Shown piece after piece: positions 38,330 to 53,500 of a stretch of DNA of 64,000 nucleotides. Numbering within the stretch: position 1 is the first letter of the stretch; each line of letters opens with the position of its first letter. The notes under the pieces were generated by a model. The model was given only the letters and a program-made list of their open reading frames with translations. It was not told where the DNA came from and ran no database searches. The translations under genes were made by a program, and so were the position numbers. Source of the DNA: Diplodia intermedia (lineage: Eukaryota > Ascomycota > Dothideomycetes > Botryosphaeriales > Botryosphaeriaceae); contig JAKEKT010000036.1 in NCBI GenBank assembly GCA_021495925.1, forward strand, positions 62,001 through 126,000. The letters are read 5' to 3'.

Positions 38330-39781
38330 AATCTAATATATAATAATAAAATAAAAGAACTAGTAATAGCTTTTAACTTTATTATTAAAAGTTAAGTTCG
38401 TAATAAAGATATAAAAATTTATATAAATAATTAAGTTATAATTCTTAGACTAAAGAAGTTCTCTAATACGTCTAAATAAGATTAATAAGTTTAAATTATT
38501 AGTTTAGTAAAAAAGCTAAGAGATAAAGAAAATATTATCTCTCTAAAATAATATTTTAACTATAAGAACGTTTTAAATAATAAATACGCTAATTAACTTA
38601 TTAAAAGTACTATAAAGTATTTTATTAGAAGAACTTCTACTTCTTTAAGCTTCTATTAAAGTAAGATTAAGTAGAAGGCCTATAAAGAGTAAAAAAAAAA
38701 GCTTAAATTAATAATAAACTTACTTTATAAATATATCTTTAGTTTAGAGATAGAGTAATAACTAAAATCTTTTATAAAAGTTAAAGAAATAGCCTTCGTC
38801 TTCTACTAGCTAAAGATTAAATATAAATACTTTAAGTTTTATCTTTATTATCTTAATTATACTAAAAATAACTAGTATAGATATAGCTATATAACTAGAT
38901 AAATATCGTACTATCTACTTCTTTTTTACTCTTTTTATAGAAACTCTTAAATTCTCTTAAAAGATAAGCTAAAAAAGAATTAATTTAAACTATTAAATCT
39001 TTTTTTCTTAATTTTAGAAGCTAGTTTAATAGCTAAGTTCTTAGAATAAATAAAGATTACTACTAGATAATAGTAATTAAATAACTTATCTAATAAGATT
39101 TAAATATATATTACTAAATACTTATTTATACTTATTTTCTTATATTCTCTTTTTTAGCTTTTTCTTATTCTTAGCGCGTTTACCGCGTTCGATTTAGAGT
39201 AAAAATAGACAAGAACTAAAGAAAAATAACTAAATAATAAATATTTAAGCTAAAGTAGTTATTTCTACTAGTATCTATAGCTATCTAGTATAGTTAGTAA
39301 CTAAGCTAATAAGACTAAAAAGTTAAAGTTTAAATTCTAGTTAAGTAATCTTTATTTAGAGCTCTTTTTTAGTTTCTAGATTTAGAAATAGAATTATATA
39401 GCTAGTTTACTAGTAGTAATACTTTAGCTAGTTATAATAAATAGTAAGTAAGTATTAATCTTTAATAAAAAAAAGCTAAATAAATTTAATTAGCTAGAAA
39501 GACTCTTTTTAAAAAGAGAACTTATTTATTATATTTTTTTTCTTTATTTTATTATTTTTTAAGTTCTTATTTTATTTTCTTTATTATTTTTTTAACTTTT
39601 TATATACTTCTTATTTCTTTTTAAGCTTTTAAGTATATTATTTTTAATACTCTTCTAGAATTTCTCTCTAGTATATATATATTTAGATATATAGATAAAA
39701 GCGAATTTCTTTAAAAAGATTTTATTTTTAATAGTCTAAGACTCTAGAGAGACGTTAAACTAAATAAATAAATAAATAAAT
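38330..39781 (+). mobile_element. LINE copy 2, segment 3 (RNase H to tail)
   Basis: Copy 2 resumes in register with 23,964 and runs through the RNase H and Cys-rich regions, the 3' UTR and a TAAA tail ending at ~39,781. The following bases (TATTAAAT at 39,781-39,788) recur at 8,188-8,195, a possible short target duplication of copy 2. Confidence 0.8.
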
Positions 39782-40910
39782 ATTAAATAGATATAAGCTA
39801 CGTTAGTACGCGTACTAACGATTATAAATTAGACTAAATTTATTTAACTCTAATATATATATATCTATTTAGAAGTTATATATTTATTTAAATTTAGCTT
39901 TAGCTACTTCTACTCTACTAAAAAAATTATAGTACGCTTTATAAAAATAAAATTATATCGCGTAATAAGATTATTAATATATAACTTCTAAGAGAGTTAT
40001 AATAGTTTAAACTATCTATTATAAATAACGCGTAGAGTAAGAAACTATTAGATTTTATTTATTATTTATATCTTATAGCGCTTAAATAGATCTTTTTAAA
40101 ATATATTTATAAAGACCTTATCGCGTACGTAGAATACGAAAATAATATTATTTATAAAAAAAATATAAATAGATAACTATTTATATAAAGATATAAAATA
40201 TTTAGTATTATCTTTAGTTTAAGATTCTTTAAAGTCTAGTAAAAGTACTTTTATTATAAGATAAATAACTTCTTTAAATTATATAATATTTAATTAAGCT
40301 TAAAAATAAGATTTAAAAATAATTTTATTTCTTTAAAGAGTTTAATAAAGATAGTATTAAATAGTAATATATAAAAAAAGATATTAATAACGTTATATTA
40401 TCTTATTTTAAAATTAAATATATAGATTATTATAATAAGTATTCTAAAGATTCTAAAAGCTAGCGTCGCTATAAAGATATTATAATATAAAAATTAAAGA
40501 TTATTTTATATATAAATATATATTTTTATCTTTACTAAATATCTATATTTATTAAACTTATATTTAAAGATTTACTATAAAGATATAATCTTCTTATTAA
40601 GTCTTTATATTTTAACTATAAATATAATATTTTATACTCTCTTATCTTCTAGCTTATTTAATTCTTACTTAATCGTCTAGTAAAGAAACGAAATAAAAGA
40701 ATACTTATAAATATTATTATATTAGTAAGATTTTAATAAAAGATTATTATAATAAATACGCGATAACTATTATTTTAAATAATACTTTAGATAGAGCTTT
40801 TCTTTTATAAGACTTTCTAGCTAAAGATCTAGTATTATTATATAGTAGTTAATAATAAGAGCTATTAGTAAGTATTTTATATTATTTATTAATAAGTTTT
40901 ACTAGAAACT
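39782..40910 (-). mobile_element. Ty1/copia reverse transcriptase segment, RIP-dead
   Basis: On the minus strand one frame, broken only by TAA/TAG, gives recognisable copia reverse transcriptase landmarks. From ~40,700 down these are RWIFKYK-like; near 40,250 LYNLKK (LYGLKQ expected); then a YFLG-like stretch; and near 39,830 IIVSTRTNVAY (copia: TRPDIAYA). The final RNase H part and 3' LTR are missing, cut off by copy 2. It belongs with the copia pieces at 47,401-47,501 and 54,015-56,330. Confidence 0.8.
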
Positions 40911-43900
40911 ATATTTATTTATTTATTTATTTAGTTTAACGTTTCTCTAGAGTTTTAAACTATTAGAGACGAGATCTCTCTAAGAGAATCTACTTCTATT
41001 TATATATCTAAATATATATATATTAAAAAAAGATTCTAGAAGAATACTAGAAATAATACGCTTAAAAGCTTAAGAAGAAATAAGAAGTATATAAAAAGTT
41101 TAAAAAATAATAAAGAAAGTAAAGTAAAAACTTAAAAAATAATAAAATAAAGAAAAAAAGTATAGTAAGTAAGCTCTTTTCTTAAAGAGAATCTTTTTAA
41201 CTAGTTAAATTTATTTAGCTTTCTTTTATTAAAGACTAATACTTACTTACTATTTATTATAACTAGCTAAAGTATTACTACTAGTAAACTAGCTATATAA
41301 CTCTACTTTTAAATCTAAAAACTAGAAAAGAGTTCTAAATAGAAATTATTTAATTAAGATTTAAATCTTAACTTTTTAGCTTTATTAGCTTAGTTACTAA
41401 CTATATTAGATAGTTATAAATACTAGTAGAAACGACTACTTTAGCTTAAATATTTATTATTTAGTTATTTTTCTTCGGTTCTCGCCCGTTTTTACTTTAA
41501 ATCGAACGCGGTAAACGCGCTAAGAATAAGAAGAAGCTAAAGAAGAAAATATAAAAAAAATAAATATAAATAAGCGTTTAGTAATATATATTTAGATCTT
41601 ATTAGATAAGTCGTTTAATTACTATCGTTTAGTAGTAATCTTTATTTATTCTAAGAACTAAGCCGTTAAGCTAGCTTCTAAAGTTAAAAAAAAAAGATTT
41701 AATAGTTTAAATTAATTCTTCTTTAACTTATCTTTTAAGAGAATTTAAAGGTTTCTATAAAGAGAATAGAAGAGAAGTAAATAATATAATATTTATCTAG
41801 CTATATAGCTATATCTATACTAGTTATTTTTAGCGTAGTTAAGACGATAAAGATAGAACTTAAAGTATTTATATCTAATCTTTAGCTAGTAAAAGACGAA
41901 GGCTATTTCTCTAACTTTTATAAAAGATTTAAGCCGCCGCTTTATCTTTAAACTAAAGATATATTTATAGAGTAAGTTTATTATTAATTTAAGCTTTTTT
42001 TTTTACTCTTCGTAGATCTTCTACTTAATCTTACTTCGATAGAAGCTTAAAGAAGTAGAAGTCCTTCTAATAAAGTACTTTATAGTACTTTTAGTAAGTT
42101 AATTAGCGTATTTATTATCTAAAATATTTTTATAGCTAAAATATTATTCTAGAAAGATAATATTTTCTTTATTTTTTAGCTTTTTCGCTAGACTAATAGC
42201 TCGAACTTATCGCTCTTATTTAAATATATTAGAGAGCTTCTTTAGTCTAAGAATTATAATCTAATTATTCGCGTAGATTCTTATATTCTTATCGCGAATT
42301 TAACTTTTAACGATAAAGTTAAGAGTTATTACTAGTTCTTTTATCTCGCTATTATATATTAGATTCTCTAAATTAAGATTCTTATAAATCTAGCGCGTTA
42401 AATTCTCTTTAGATTAGCTAAAGTTAAAGACTACTACTTTAACGCTTATATTTCTACTTAAAGATAGAACTAAGACGTTAAAGTAGATAGCTATTTAATT
42501 AGAGAATATCTTTTTAATATTAAATATATAGACTAAAGTCTACTTCTCTTTATTTAGAGAGCTAATCGTAGCTACGTAGAAAAGATCGATAGTTTATAAT
42601 AAAAAGTAGAAGAAGTTAATCTCTTCTAAGAGAGTAAATTACTTTTTAAGAAGAAGTTTAATTTTCTTTAACTACGTAAACGTTTCTATTTTTTATTAGT
42701 CTAGATTTATCTTCTCTAGTTTAATTTAAAAAAGATAGAATTCTTTAAGTAAATTTATTCTAAGAGCGTATTTTTATAATTATTTATTTAAACGAATATT
42801 TACTAGTAGAATTCTACTCTCTATTTCTAGAGAAATTATAGAGACGATTTTAAAAATCTCTAAAATCTTTTATAGAATAAAATTCTAAAGAACTTTTAAT
42901 TAATAAGTAAACCATCTCTAGTTCTTCTAATAGATTTTAAAGTTATAGTCTATAATTATAGTTACGTAAGCTAAATAAAGCTAGTAAACTACGTAGAGAA
43001 AGAGCTCTCTTTTAATATTAGCGAGTCTAGAAAGTTAATAAAAGATTAAATAAATCTAGCTAACTCTTTTAGATACGTACGTCTTAAAGATAAATTTATA
43101 ATTAAAGTAAATTTCTAGCTACTTAATCTAATTCTTAGATTCTACTATATTTCTTATAGATAATATAATAGAGACTAAGCGGGATTTTAAGTTCTCTTTA
43201 AAAAAGTAGATAAAGTATATAAGCTTTATCTTTTTAAGATTAAATTTAATATAATTTTTATAGCCTCGCGTAAAGAGTCTTTTTATCTTCTTCTTTAATA
43301 TCTTTTTATTACTCTTCTAGCTATTAAAGCTAGCTATTATCGTAATATTATTAATATAAGAGAGAAAAGAAGTCTTAAAGATAAAAAATATCTCTTAAAG
43401 ATAGATTAAAAAAAGAATAAATAAGATTAAGCTTTCTTATAAAATATTTATTTTAATTAGACTAAACTCTTCTTCTTCTTCGTTAAACGTAAGACTTAAT
43501 ATTTATATAGATATAAATAATTTTATCTACGTAAATAAATTAATTAATATACTAATTCGAGCTATTATAGCTAAAAGTTATTCTTTAATAACGTAGTTAA
43601 AGACGCTTTTAATATTAAGAAAAAGTATAAAGATTTTATATTTAAGATAATAATTCTTCTTTATTTTATTTAATAAAAGTATTATAATATTAATTATAGA
43701 TTTCTTTAATCTTTCTCTAATTTAAATATAGTAAAGAAGATCGAAAATCTTTATTAAATAGTTTAATCTTTTAGTTATAATTTATTCTAGTACTTTTCTA
43801 AGATAATTAAGAAGAGAAATAATATAATAGAACTTTAAGTTTATAATATTATTCTTTTTCTTACTTAAGATTACTCTAGTAGCCATATACTAGCTCGTTA

Positions 43901-46900
43901 AATAATAGCTATAGATAAATAGTATAGAAAAGATCTTATTAAAGATACTAAACTTTACTCTAAACGTATAGATAATAATTTTTTATATAATAGTGTCTAG
44001 TTTCGACGTTTTCTCTTTAATTTATATAGAGTATATATTTTTAATTTCTCTTAAACTAAGCTTCGACTAGTTTTAGCGTTTAGAGACGTAGCTTTACTAG
44101 TTAAAAGAAGTAGTAGAAGAAGATAATAAAAAAAATCTTTTTTTAAAAGCTAAATACTTTTTTTTAAAACTATCTTCTAAACGTTTTTTTATATATATAT
44201 TATAGCTAATCTTAAGAATTCTAGTATACGTTCTAGACTTAGTATAAGCTATAGTCTTAAAGATAGTTTTAGAGGTTTTTTTTTTAAAAAAAAAATTCTA
44301 GTATTCGCGTTTAACTCTCTTAACTACTTTAAAGTAGATATTTTAATTATTTAAATATCTTCGCTTATTCTCTTTTATACGTAGAGATTTAAAAGTATTA
44401 ATCTTTCTTTATAATTATCTTTATTCTTCTAAAAGCTTATTTAACTATTATAATTTAGATTAAGCTTCTAGTTTTAATTAAGAAATAGAAAGATTCGTTA
44501 TAATAAATATAGTTTAGTTAAAACTTATTTCTAGAATATCTAATATAAATATTTAGTAAATTAAATCTTCTATTAAGTCTCTAGAGATATCTTTTAATAA
44601 GAGATTTAATTTTAAGCTTTTTAGAGTTTTAAATACTATTATCTCTATCTATTATTTAAAGATTTTCTAAAACTTAGACTAGTCGGCCTTCTTTATATTA
44701 AATCTAGCGATAGTAGCTATTATAGAAGATTTCGTATAGTCTATTAATTCTAGACTAAATAGAATTATTTTATAATTAAAATTAAAGTTTATAATTATTT
44801 ACTAGTTAATAATTCTATTAGCTAAAGCTAATATAGCTAGCGTAAAATTAATAATCGTCTCTCTCTTTAAATAGAGATAATAAAAGATATTTTTTTCTTC
44901 TTTATTTAAGAGAGATAGATTATTTTCTTTAAACTATTTAACTAGCTAATTAGCGCTAGACGAGAAAGAAGATTTTAAATTCTACTAAAGATAATAAATA
45001 TTAAAATCTTTAACTACTATAGTCTACGTTTAAAGAGATTATTATTATAAAACGCGTTTTAAAGTATATTAAAAATTATTATTTATTTAATTCTTTTAGT
45101 TATATAAGTTAAGTAGTTTAAACTTTAACTTTCGCTACTCTATACTTAAAATTATTAGATTAAGACTTTACTAAGATTTAATCTCTAAATTTATCTTTAT
45201 TTTTCTAAGAAAGCGAAAAATATAGACTAATATTTAAGATCTTAAATTAAGAGAATAAATTAATAGAATTTAAACGAACGAGAAATAATTAATTAATTAA
45301 AAGTTTAAGTTCTTATAGAATAAAATATATAATTCTTAATAAAAAATAAGATCTATCTTTAACTTTACTATAATATCTAGAATAAATTTCGTCGCTAAAA
45401 TACTTCTATTTAAGTTAGCTTATAGAACTTATAAAGAACTTATTTAAAATAAGTTTTATTTTAAGTTCTTTAAAGTATTTTTTAGTCTTCTTAGCTTTTT
45501 CGCCTTAATAAATATACTATAAATATAAAGACGTTTAGAGATAGTCTTTTAAATCTCTTTCTTAATTTTAAACGCGAGAACTAGTAAGTTTATAAACTAC
45601 TTTATTCTCTTAGTCTTTAACGTAAGCTAGTAGAGAGCGTTAATAATCTTTAAATTATTATTATAGATCTTAATTTTAGTTTAAATAGCCTCGCTAAAGT
45701 TCTTATAAAAGAGAATCGAAAGATTTTATATAGATACGTCGTATATAACTATCTTATACTACGTACGATTTTTCGTAATTAATTAAGTAGAAATAACTTA
45801 GTTAATTATTACTCTATTTCTTAAAAGAAATTCGGCGAAGAAGTCTTTATATATAATAAGTATAATATTCTTTTTTAATAAGAGAGAGATTATTATAATT
45901 ATAAATCTTATTCTCTTTAGCTAGTTTAAAAACGTCTTATTAAAGATATTTTATAGTTTAAAGAATAAGAAGTTCGCGATTTTTATAGTTAATATAAAAA
46001 TAATTTATCGCGTAACTTTTTTAGACGTAGAGGCCTTTAACTTCTTTTTTAAAAAAGAGATAATTTATAGTTCTTCTTTTAACGCGGCGATAGCGGCTAT
46101 TAAGATATATATAGACTAGCTAGATATTACGATTAACTACTATATAGGCTTTAAGCGTTATAAAATTACGAGAATAGCTCTTTATAAGATTTAGTTTAAG
46201 AAAATAGTAGTAGTAGATTTAGATAAGTTCTTTATTTTTTTTATAAGATTTATCGCGATCTTTTTAAGAGCTTAAACTTATATAGTAAGAACTACGTTAG
46301 TTTTATTTATAGTTTTACTCGTTTTAATATACTATTATACGATTTTAATTAGATCTAGAATAGATCTCTATTTTTCTTTAAAGAAGATAAGATCCGCGGT
46401 CTTAACTAAAAGATTAAATATATATTTAATAATCTCTTTTAATAATCGCGAGTTTATTTTAAGTTATCGTATATTCTTAATATTTAAGTTAATATAAGAT
46501 TTAAAGATAAATTAAAAGTTCGATATTTCTCTTTTTATAAAAAGAGTAGATATAATTCTTAGAAAAAATTATTTCTTACGTAAATTCTCTTATAAAAAGA
46601 GATTTTTCGCGAATTTAAAGTTTAAGAGATCTAGCGTAGCTATTATTAAAAAAGACGTAAATATAGCTAGAGAATTCTTAAAGTTTTTTATAATTATATT
46701 TATAGTCTTAAAGTCTATATTCTATATTAGAGAAGATAGAGTAGAGCTTAAAAAAAAAATTCTACTTTAGAGAAAATATTCTAGATTTATAAGAAGATTT
46801 CTAAGCTCTTTCTATAAGAAAAACGTATAAAAATAATAGAAATAAATAAGAAATAAACTAGAAGTAAATTATTAACTTTAATTTTATCTAAACTAAGTTA

Positions 46901-47400
46901 TAAATAAAAGAAATTTAAATTAAGATAAGAACTTTTCTTAATTACTTACTTTCTAGAAGTAAACGAAGAGGCCGATAAAACTAATATAAATATTAAAGAT
47001 TTTAAAAGACTAAGAAACGTCTTAGTATAAAGCTTAAATAATATAAGACGTCTATATATATAAAACTCTTTAGTAAGATCTAAGAAAGAGACTTTTAGTA
47101 GACTTTAAAATAGAATTTTTAGATATAGAAAAGAGCTATTATAATATAACTTTAAAAATAAATTTTATAATACTATATAATTCTCTATACGAAGTTTAGA
47201 GCGAATTTAAGTAATTTTTAAAAATAAAGAGAGCTACGAAGTTTTAGCTAGTTTAGTACTATCTAGAATATCTTTTTTTCTACGTACTATATAATAGCGC
47301 GTACGTCTACGAAGCTAAAAATTAAGATTCTAGCTAAGAGAATTAAGAGCTTTTAAATAATATTAGTCTTAGCGTAATTCTTAAGGATTAAATTCGAAGG
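40911..47400 (-). mobile_element. LINE copy 7, full length (~6.5 kb), RIP-dead
   Basis: The tail in reverse complement begins near 40,911, and the 5' end at 47,400 matches the leader start of copy 6 (~27,088). All domains are present in order on the minus strand but filled with stops. It lies within the copia element. I could not identify a convincing target duplication. Confidence 0.85.
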
Positions 47401-47501
47401 TTAAGTATTATAATAATAGATATTATTATTAAATAAGTAATTATAGTACTAAGATAAAGTTTTTTTAATAATTAGATTTAGAAGTTTTTATTAAAGATAT
47501 T
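47401..47501 (-). mobile_element. Copia remnant between LINE copies 7 and 8
   Basis: About 100 bp not related to the LINE, left between two LINE insertions. Its right end is the left target duplication of copy 8, so it continues at 54,015. By position it should code for the integrase to reverse transcriptase linker of the copia element. No motif can be read in it. Confidence 0.6.
47488..47501 (+). repeat. Target-site duplication of copy 8 (left)
   Basis: TTATTAAAGATATT at 47,488-47,501 is repeated exactly at 54,015-54,028 (14 bp), flanking copy 8. Confidence 0.87.
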
Positions 47502-50500
47502 TATTTTATTTATTATTTTATTTATTTAGTTTAACGTCTCTTTAGAGTTTAAAACTATTAGAAATAAAATCTCTTTAAAGACTCGCTTCTATCTATATAT
47601 CTAAATATATATATATTAAAGAGAAATTCTAGAAAAGTACTAGAAATAATACGCTTAAAAGCTTAAAAAAGAGTAAAGAGCGTAAATAAAATAAAGAAAA
47701 AATATATAAAATAAAATAAAAGCTTAAAAAATAATAAAAATAAAGATAAAAAATAAAGTAAATAAGCTTTCTTCTTAAAGAAAGTCTTCTTAACTAGTTA
47801 AATTTATTTAGCGTTCTCTTATATAAATACTAGTACTTACTTACTATTTATTATAACTAGTTAAGATATTACTACTAGTAAAGCTAGCTATATAACTCTA
47901 CTTCTAAATTTAGAAATCTAAAAAAGAGCTCTAAATAAAGATTACTTAATTAAGAATTAAATTTTAACTTTTTAGTCTTATTAGCTTAGTTATTAACTAT
48001 ATTAAATAGTTATAGATACTAGTTAGATCGGCTACTTTAGCTTAAATACTTATTATTTAGTTATTTTTCTTTAGTTCTCGCTCGTTTTTACTCTAAATCG
48101 AACGCGACGAGCGCGTTAAGAATAAGAAGAGACTAGAGTAAAAAATAAAAAAAAGTAATATATAGAAAATAAATAAAATAAGTATTTAACGTTACGTATT
48201 TAGATTTTATTAAATAAGTTATTTAATTACTATCGTCTAGTAGTAATCTTTATTTATTTTAAAAACTTAGCTATTAGACTAGTTTTTAGAGTTAAAAAAA
48301 AATAGATTTATAAGTTTAAATTAATACTTCTTAAGCTCGTCTTTTATAAGAACTCGCGGGTCTCTATAAAGAGAGTAATTAAGAAGAAGATAGCGCGATA
48401 TTTATTTAGCTATATAACTATATCTATACTAGTTATTTTTAATATAATTAAGACGATAAAGATAGAATTTAAAGTAGTCGTATTTAATCTTTAGCTAATA
48501 GAAGATAAAGACTATTTCTCTAACTTTTATAAAAGATTTAAGCCGCCGCTCTATCTCTAAACTAAAGATATATTTATAGAATAAATTAAACGTTAATTTA
48601 AGCTTTATTTTTTACTTCTTATAGATCTTCTACTTAACTTTACTTCGATAGAAGTTTAGAGAAGTAAAGACTTTATTTAAGAGATACTTTATTACTTTTT
48701 TTATAAGTTAATTAATATACTTATTATTTAGAACGTTCTTATAGCTAAAATACTATTTTAGAGAGATAATATTTTCTTTAGCTCTTAGTATTTTAGCTAA
48801 TCTAATAGCTTAAATTTATTATACTTACTTAGACGTATTAGCGAACTTACTTAGTCTAAAAATTATAGTTTAATTATTTACGTAGATTCTTATATCTTTA
48901 GAGATATATTTAACTCTAATAATAAGATTTAAAGCTATTACTAGTCTCTCTATCTTATCGTTATATATTAGATTTTTAAAATTAAAATTCTTATAAATCT
49001 AGCGCGCTAAATTTTCTTTAAATTAATTAAAGTTAAAGACTACTACTTTAACCTCTACGTTCTTATTTATAGATAGAACAAAGACGTTAAAATAGATAGC
49101 TATTTAATTAAAAAATATTCTTTTAACTTTAAGCGTATAGGTCTTAGTCTACTTCTCTTTATTTAAAGAGCTAATTATAGTCGAATAGAGTAGTTTAAGT
49201 AACTATAATAAAAAGTAGAAGAGTTTAACTACTTTTAAAGATATAAGTTATATTTTTAAAAGTAGCTTAATCTTCTCTAACTATATAGATCTATCTAGAA
49301 TTTATTAATTTAGATTAATCTTCTCTAGTTTAATTTAAAGAAAATAGAATTCTTTAAATAGATTTATTTTAAAAGTATATTTTTATAACTACTTATTTAA
49401 ATAAATATTTACTAGTAGAATTTTACTCTCTATTTCTAAAGAAATTATAGAGATAGTCTTAAAAATCTCTAAAATTTTTTATAGAGTAAGATTCTAAAGA
49501 ACTCTAAATTAGTAAATAAACTATCTTTAGTTTTTCTAGTAGATTTTAAAGTTATAGTCTATAATTATAATAACGTAAACTAAATAAAGCTAGTAAACTA
49601 CGTAAAAAAAAAGTTCTTTTTTAACGTTAACTAGTCTAGAGAGATAATAGAAGATTAAATAGATCTAGCTAATTCTTTTAAATATATATATTTTAAAAAT
49701 AAACTTATAGTTAAAGTAGATTTCTAGCTATTTAATTTATTTTTTAAATTCTATTACGTCTCTTATAGAAAGCGTAATTAAAATAAAATAAAGTTTTAAG
49801 TCTTTTTTAAAAGAATAAATAAAATAAATAAGCTTTATTTTTTTTAGATTAAATTTAATATAGTTTTTCTAGTCTTATATATAGAGTTTATTTATTTTCT
49901 TCTTTAGAATCGTCTTATTACGTTTCTAGCTATTAAAGCTAGCTATAAGCGTAATATCGTTAATATAAAAGAGAAACGAAGCTTTAAAGATAAAAAATAA
50001 CTCTTAAAGATAGATTAAAAAAAAAATAAATAAGACTAAGCTTTCTTATAAAATATTTATTTTTATTAAGTTAAACTTTTTCTTCTCTTTATTAAACGTA
50101 AGACTTAATATTTATATAGATATAAATAATTTTACTTACGTAAATAGATTAATTAGTATACTAATTTAAGTTATTATAGCTAAAAGTTATTCTTTAGCTA
50201 CGTAGTTAAAAACGCTTTTAATATTAAAAAAAAGTATAAAGATCTTATATTTAAAACGATAATTCTTCTTTACTTTATTTAATAAAAGTATTATAATATT
50301 AATTATAAATTTCTTTAATCTTCTTCTAATTTAAATATAGTATAGAAGATTAAAGATCTTTACTAGATAGTTTAGTCTTTTAATTATAATTTATTTAAGT
50401 ACTTTTTTAAGATAATTAAGTAAAGAGATAATTTAATAAAACTTTAAATTTATAATATCTTTTTTTCTCTTACTAAGAATTACTTTAATAGTCGTATACT

Positions 50501-53500
50501 AGCTCGTAAAATAATATTTATAGATAAATAGTATAGAAAAGATCTTATTAAAAACGCTAAACTTTACTTTAAACGCGTAAATAATAATTTTCTATATAAT
50601 AGCGTCTAGTTTTAATATTTTTCTTTTAATTTATATAAAATACGCGTTTTTAATCTTTCTTAAACTAAGCTTTAGCTAGTTCTAGCGTTTAGAGACGTAG
50701 CTTTACTAATTAAAGAAGATAATAGAAGAAAGTAATAGAAAGAGTTTTTTTTTAAAAGCTAAATACTTTCTTTTAAAACTATCTTCTAGACGTTTTCTTA
50801 TATATATATTATAGCTAATTTTAGAAATTCTAGTATATATTCTAGACTTAATATAAGCTATAGTCTTAAAGATAGTCTTAAAGATTTCTTTTTCTAAAAA
50901 AGAATTTTAGTATTCGTATTTAGCTCTTTTAATTACTTTAAAGTAAATATTTTAACTATTTAAGTATTATTACTTATTCTCTTTTATATATAGAGATTTA
51001 AAAGTATTAGTCTCTTTTTATAGTTATCTTTATTCTTTTAAAAGCTTATTCGACTACTATAATTTAGATCGAGCTTCTAGCTTTAATTAAAAAATAGATA
51101 GATTTATTATAATAAATATAGTTTAATTAAGACTTATCTTTAAAGTATTTAGCGCGAATATTTAATAAATTAAATCTTTTATTAAGTCTTAAGAGATATC
51201 TTTTAATAAAGAGTTTAACTCTAAGCTTTTTAAAGCTTTAAATACTATTATCTTTATCTATTATTTAAAGATATTTTAAAACTTAGACTAGTCGATCTTT
51301 TTTATATTAAATCTAGCGATAGTAGCTATTATAGAAGATTTTATATAGTCTACTAATTCTAAACTAAATAGAATTATCTTATAATTAAAGTCGAAGTTTA
51401 TAATTATTTACTAGTTAATAATTCTATTAGCTAAAGCTAACGTAGCTAATATAAAATTAATAATCGTCTCTCTTTTTAAATAAAGATAATAAAAAATACT
51501 CTTATTCTCTTTATTTAAGAGAGATAAATCGTTTTTTTCTAATTATTTTACTAGCTAATTAGCGCTAGTTAAGAAGAAAAATTCTAGATTCTACTAAAAA
51601 TAATAAATATTAAAATCTTTAGCTATTATAGTCTACGTTTTAAAAGATTACTATTATAGAACGCGTTTTAGAGTTAGTTAAGAATTATTATTTATTTAAT
51701 TCTTCTAATTATATAAGTTAAGTAGCTTAAACTTAGACTTTCGCTACTCTATACTTAAAATTATTAGATTAAGACTTTATTAGAATTCGATCTCTAAGTT
51801 TATCTTTATTTCTCTAAAAAAATAAAAAACGTAGATTAATATTTAAGATCTTAGATTAAAAGAATAGACTAATAGAATTTAGATAAATAAAAGATAATTA
51901 ATTAATTAAAAGTCTAAGTTTTTATAGAATAAGATATATAATTTTTAATAAAGAATTAGATCTATTTTTAACTCTATTATAATATTTAGAATAGATTTCG
52001 TTATTAAAATACTTCTATTTAGATTAGCTTATAGAACTTATAAAGAACTTATTTAAAATAAATTTATTTAAAGTTTTTTAAAGTATTTCTTAATTCTCTT
52101 AGTCTCTTTATTTTAGTAAATACGCTATAAATATAAAGATATTTAAAGATAGTCTTTTAAGTCTTCTCTTTAATCTTAAATATAAGAACTAGTAAGCTTA
52201 TAAACTACTTTATTCTCTTAGTCTCTAGCGTAAGCTAATAGAGAATACTAATAATCTTTAAACTATTATTAAAGATTTTAATTTTAGTTTAAATAGTCTT
52301 ACTAAAGTCTTCGCGAGAGAGAATTAAAAGATCTTATATAAATATATTATATATAATTATCTTATACTATATATAGTTTTTTATAATTAATTAAATAGAG
52401 ATAATTTAATTAATTATTATTTTATTCTTTAAAAGAAATTCGACGAAGAAGTTTTTATATATAATAAATATAATATTTCTTTTTAATAAGAGAGAGATTA
52501 TAGTAACTATAAATCTTATTCTCTTAAGCTAGTTTAAAAATATCTTATTAAAGATATTTTATAGACTAAAGAATAAGAAGTTTATAATTTTTATAGTTAA
52601 TATAAGAATAATCTATTACGTAATTTTTTAAATATAGAGATCTTTAATTTTTTCTTTAAAAAAGAGATAATCTATAGTTCTTCTTTTAATATAATAATAA
52701 TAGCTATTAAGATATACGTAGACTAGCTAGATACTATAATTAGCTACTATATAAACTTTAAGCGTTATAAAATTATAAAAGTAGTTCTTTATAAGATCTA
52801 GTTTAAGAAAATAGTAATAGTAAACTTAAATAAGTTCTTTATTTTCTTTATAAGATTTATTACGATCTTTTTAAGGGCTTAAACTTACGTAATAAGAATT
52901 AAGTTAGTCTTATTTATAGTTTTACTAGTTTTAATATATTTTTATATAATTTTAATTAAATTTAAAATAGACCTCTATTCTTTTTTAAGCTTAAATAGAT
53001 TTATAGCCTTAATAAGAAGACTAAAAAACTAATTAATAATCTTTTATATAGTCTTTAAAGATATTTTAAGAGAGAGAATTTTCTTAATAAAGATTTTATA
53101 AATAAAGTAAGAGTTTAAAAGACTAAAAACTCTATACTTCTTAACTAAAAGAATTAAAATAACTATAAAAATATATTATTTAAATACTTTCTCGCGAATA
53201 AATAGATTTTTTATAGATTTAAAAACTAAAAGTTCTAGCGTAGCTACTACTAAAAGAAGTATAGACGTAGTTAAAAAATTTTTAAAGTTTTTTATAATTA
53301 TATTTATAGTCTTAAAGTTCGTATTCTATATTAGAAAAGATAAAGTAGGGCTTAAAGAGAATAAATTCTACTTTAAAAAAAATATTTTAGATTTAAATAG
53401 AAATTTTTAAGCTCTTTCTATAAGAAAAACATATAGAAATAATAAAAATAAATAGAAAATAAACTAGAAATAAATTATTAACTTTAATTTTATTTAAACT

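Noticed and set aside
39801..39820. Perfect 20-bp palindrome centred on TACGCGTA
   Set aside because: It falls in the copia reverse transcriptase coding stretch corresponding to the TRPDIAYA motif, so chance within coding sequence explains it.
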